Positions 61,033 through 64,000 of a stretch of 64,000 nt of DNA are shown piece after piece. The position numbers were made by a program, and so were the translations under genes. Source of the stretch: Chionis minor (taxonomy: Eukaryota; Chordata; Aves; Charadriiformes; Chionididae); the NCBI GenBank assembly GCA_013398295.1, contig VZSF01008872.1, positions 124,001 to 188,000 on the forward strand, given 5' to 3'. Under the pieces are notes generated by a model, which was given only the letters and a program-made list of their open reading frames with translations, searched no databases and was not told the origin of the DNA. Every line of letters begins with the position of its first letter. Positions within the stretch are counted from its first letter, which is position 1.

Positions 61033-64000
61033 CATTTTCTTTCCTACTGCTTTTTAGTCACAGTTTCCATTTATTCAAAAAATATCTATCCATTTGATAC
61101 AAGCTATTAAGTTTAGTTCTTTTTCTTTACTGGTTTACTAACTTTCACTCTTTGTTACAGCAGAAAAAAATTTTCCTGGAGAGTATGATTAAATTCTGAA
61201 AAGAGGCTCTCTAATAGATGTTCACATTCTATCTATAGATGATTTTCAGTATGAATTTGGCCAGATTAATAACAGGTATGACAAAATCTGTTTTTATTTA
61301 CCAGAATGTCATTCTGAAGTCATAGGTATTTGTGCAAATGCCAGATCTTGATTGTTATTAGTTCTTAATTTTCTGATTTTGAATAACTTTTTCAATATTT
61401 CTAGTTCATTTCCTCTAACATGTGTTAATTACAGTCATATTAGTTATTTTTTGGCTCTCCAGAACATTCTTATGGTTCAGCTTGCTTGAGGTTTGTGCAA
61501 TTGTTTCATGAAGCATCTGTAATGGTATCCACCTTTATTTAAAAAAAAAAAAAGGTAATTAAAACAACCTGGGTAGATTGGTTTGGTTTTTTGTGTGTTG
61601 TGTTTGTTTTTTTTTTCTTTTCTTCACTGTATTTTGCATTTATAACCTTTTTTTTTAATCCTTAGCTTTAGGAGAATGCTGTGTGTTTTCTACATATAAC
61701 TTTTAGGCAAATACTTTTCTTAAATTCAAATCTTTATTTGTCAGAGTTTTGTGTATTTTTCTAAACTTTCAGATTTATGTTTTTTCTGTCTCTGAAAGAT
61801 AACTTCTAATCTGGGTCATTGTTCTGGTCTTTGCAGAGATGTTGAGTATGCCATTTACACATTTGTGTTTCTGTTTCAAATCTCAAACATTTCTTTTGCA
61901 GATGATGAAGAGGCTGACTGCTGCCTAGCACATGTTGAGAATCTGTATATAGCAGGGCATCTTGGAATTTTAATGGAAAAGTACATCTGATAAAGTATAC
62001 TTTTAAAATTGTTTTATATCATTTAATTTAACCTGTGTCACCTACAGTATGTAGGAGATGACTTTTTGGATAGTGGCTCTATTAGATAATAATATATCAA
62101 ATGTTTCTCATGTCAGAGGACAAGTAGTCTGGCAAATAGGTGTTGCTATGGGAATGTCCTTGAGAGTTAGCATGAGGTACTGTTTTACCTTTCATACTAT
62201 GAGGGGGACACATGGAGCACTGTACCTTCACCTTTCTCAGGTAGATTTGGTGTCTTATTACCACAATTTCTTTGGCTTGCTTGGACTGTGTCTGTAGGTG
62301 TTATGATACTGCTACTCAGTGCTCAGAGGAATCTGTTTAAGAATTATTATGTTTATGGGTCAGTTTGGCAGACTTGTCAAAATTTTACCTGAATAATCCA
62401 AATCAATGAAAGGGATGGTGTTTTACAATTGCTTCCCCTCAGCTATGCTTGACTGACATTTAGTCTGGTAAGGAAAATGTGCTTTTCTATTCATAGGATA
62501 TTTTTTCCACCAAATTTCAAACCTCTTGTCTTCAATGGCATCAATTGAACTTCTTAAAAAATAAGCAGAACCTTTTAAATGAGTGTGAAGCAATGCATAT
62601 TTCAGTCCATTTGTAGTTCCTCCCAAAATATTTTTCTGACATTGAAAAATTATTATGACTTGCCATGCTGGAATACATAAATTACATAGCAGTGTTTATG
62701 ATGTACTCATGAAGATGAGGCGGATGACTCAGATGCTGTAGTATGCATTCCATGAGATTTTTTACATTTTGGCGAAATGATTAGACTTCCTAACAACCTA
62801 TAAATTTTTTTTTCTCTGTAAGTAAGCACTGGTTTTCATGGAAATTTATAATGTCATAAATATTAATAAGTTTTTTGGGGGTTGGAAAAAATGGTTTGCA
62901 TCTTAAAAGCTAGTCATATACATTTTAGCAGAATTGTAGCTTCTATCTAATAACGCTGTCATGCCTTCTATTTACCATATATCTGATGATTTCTTCAATA
63001 CCAGAATTGGTAATTAGGTTCATGTAAATGGAAAACAGGGAGTGACACGTGAATCTCCTTGAGACCTAGTGTTGAGGTATTGTACATCCCCATGTCATTA
63101 TATGCATCCACATCCAGAGAATTATGTATTTTTCTTAATCTGTTTGGCAGTCAGCTGACTATTATATACAGTACAAAACAAACTTAATAATGTATCAGAA
63201 AGCTTTTTCTTTTAACATCCTAGTAGGTAGCAGAGGTTCTTTCTCAGATCATTTCAGTGTTTTTAGAGACCCATGAAATTAATTAGTCGACATTTCCAGC
63301 AACTGAGAAACATAATGAATTTGAAGGTTACATTCTTTACATGCTGACCTATACATTTGTATATGCTTCTACAGCAGGCCTATACAGTTCTAAAGATGTT
63401 TTGTGCTATTATACTTTGTTCCACAGGTACAGGAATAAATCATTCTGAGCTAAGTTTGGGTATTCTAGGGAAAAGGTATTGGAATATCTTTCAGGGGGGA
63501 AATGAAAGTAGTTATCTATGTTATTTAGTTAACAAATGATATAGTCCCAATGGGAGCATTTTCTACCCTGAATATAATGTCATTTATTTGTAGCCTAAAA
63601 CTGTGATTAAAATATTTTTCTATGTATACTTAACTGGCTTCTTGAATTGAAAGCTGGGTTTTTTTTCTCCTCAGAATTGATTAAAGGCACACTTTTAATA
63701 AGACTGTTACTATAATATGAATATGGGGAATTTTCACACAATCTGTAGATTAGAAAATAGAAAATTGAAGAAGCTTCAGTTTCATTATGTCCAAAGACAT
63801 TTTCTTACACCTAGGATTTCTTAATTCCACGTTTAGAAATCTCATCAATCATATCCTGTACTCTTTTCATAAAGAACCACTTCTTGCAGTATTTAGTCAG
63901 AAATTCCCATTATATTAAAGAGATTTTTACCTAATATAGGTAAGAAATGTTGACCCTAACTTTTTTATCTTAAGTTTTTGGATTTTTCCAAATAAGTTAT
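61033..64000. other. Non-coding DNA
   Basis: AT-rich with poly-A and poly-T runs and a T/G tract at 61570-61620. A TTTTGCAG acceptor ending near 61901 is followed by a frame that stays open about 29 codons to a stop near 61990, but nothing identifies it as an exon. No other feature is recognised up to the window end. Confidence 0.45.

Noticed and set aside
61902..61990. Possible terminal exon after TTTTGCAG (DDEEADCCLAHVENLY and onward)
   Set aside because: The acceptor is good, but the 29-codon frame resembles no STPG or other protein and its phase does not follow from the candidate exons.
1..64000. CRISPR arrays, operons, phage or bacterial defence systems
   Set aside because: There are no regularly spaced repeats, no dense coding and no ribosome-binding-site pattern. 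CR1 elements and intron-like DNA show this is a vertebrate (bird) genome.

Overview
This 64-kb window looks like avian nuclear DNA, and almost all of it is non-coding (intronic or intergenic). It is AT-rich, has no long ordinary ORFs, no operons and no bacterial signals. Its interspersed repeats are CR1 LINEs whose 3' ends carry the short repeat ATTCTATG/ATTCTATGATTCTAT, which is typical of birds. I see no rRNA, confident tRNA gene, CRISPR array, origin or prokaryotic system, and no undescribed system that I can support. LAYOUT. At 3053-3168 (+) there is a convincing coding exon. Its only open frame ends in a Pro-Gly motif (AGPGPYQ) and begins with a degenerate copy (LGVYNP), as in the SHIPPO / sperm-tail PG-rich repeat proteins. 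STPG2, a gene with very long introns, is the best guess. A 42-bp candidate micro-exon at 37543-37584 (+) is open only in the phase the first exon would hand on. The rest of the window would then be STPG2 intron sequence. A weaker exon-like block with good splice sites and symmetric phase lies at 57163-57348 (+). An antisense exon- or promoter-like block lies at about 26953-27263 (-). MOBILE ELEMENTS. CR1 copies lie at about 8502-8580 (-), 10541-11155 (-), 24862-25178 (-), 28530-29208 (+), 38359-38420 (-), 40165-40655 (+), 41455-41605 (-), 41735-41803 plus 43771-44213 (+, one element split in two), 41804-43770 (-) and 60981-61032 (+). The 41804-43770 copy is the notable one. It is 5'-truncated and lacks the endonuclease, but keeps an uninterrupted ORF2 with the complete reverse transcriptase (FADD motif) and C-terminal region. 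It landed antisense inside the older split CR1, so the order of insertion can be read directly. About six CR1 pieces from at least three subfamilies lie between 38.3 and 44.2 kb. SMALLER STRUCTURE. There are perfect or near-perfect hairpins at 915-960, 27811-27830, 43746-43770, 44932-44951 and 55453-55480. Short tandem duplications lie at 21981-22002, 56274-56329 and 58744-58791. A G-quadruplex-like run lies at 39110-39131, a C14 run at 36909-36922, and there are several T/G-rich tracts. Two faint tRNA-derived SINE-like heads lie near 31.04 and 47.36 kb. All gene and family assignments come from reading the sequence; no database search was possible.
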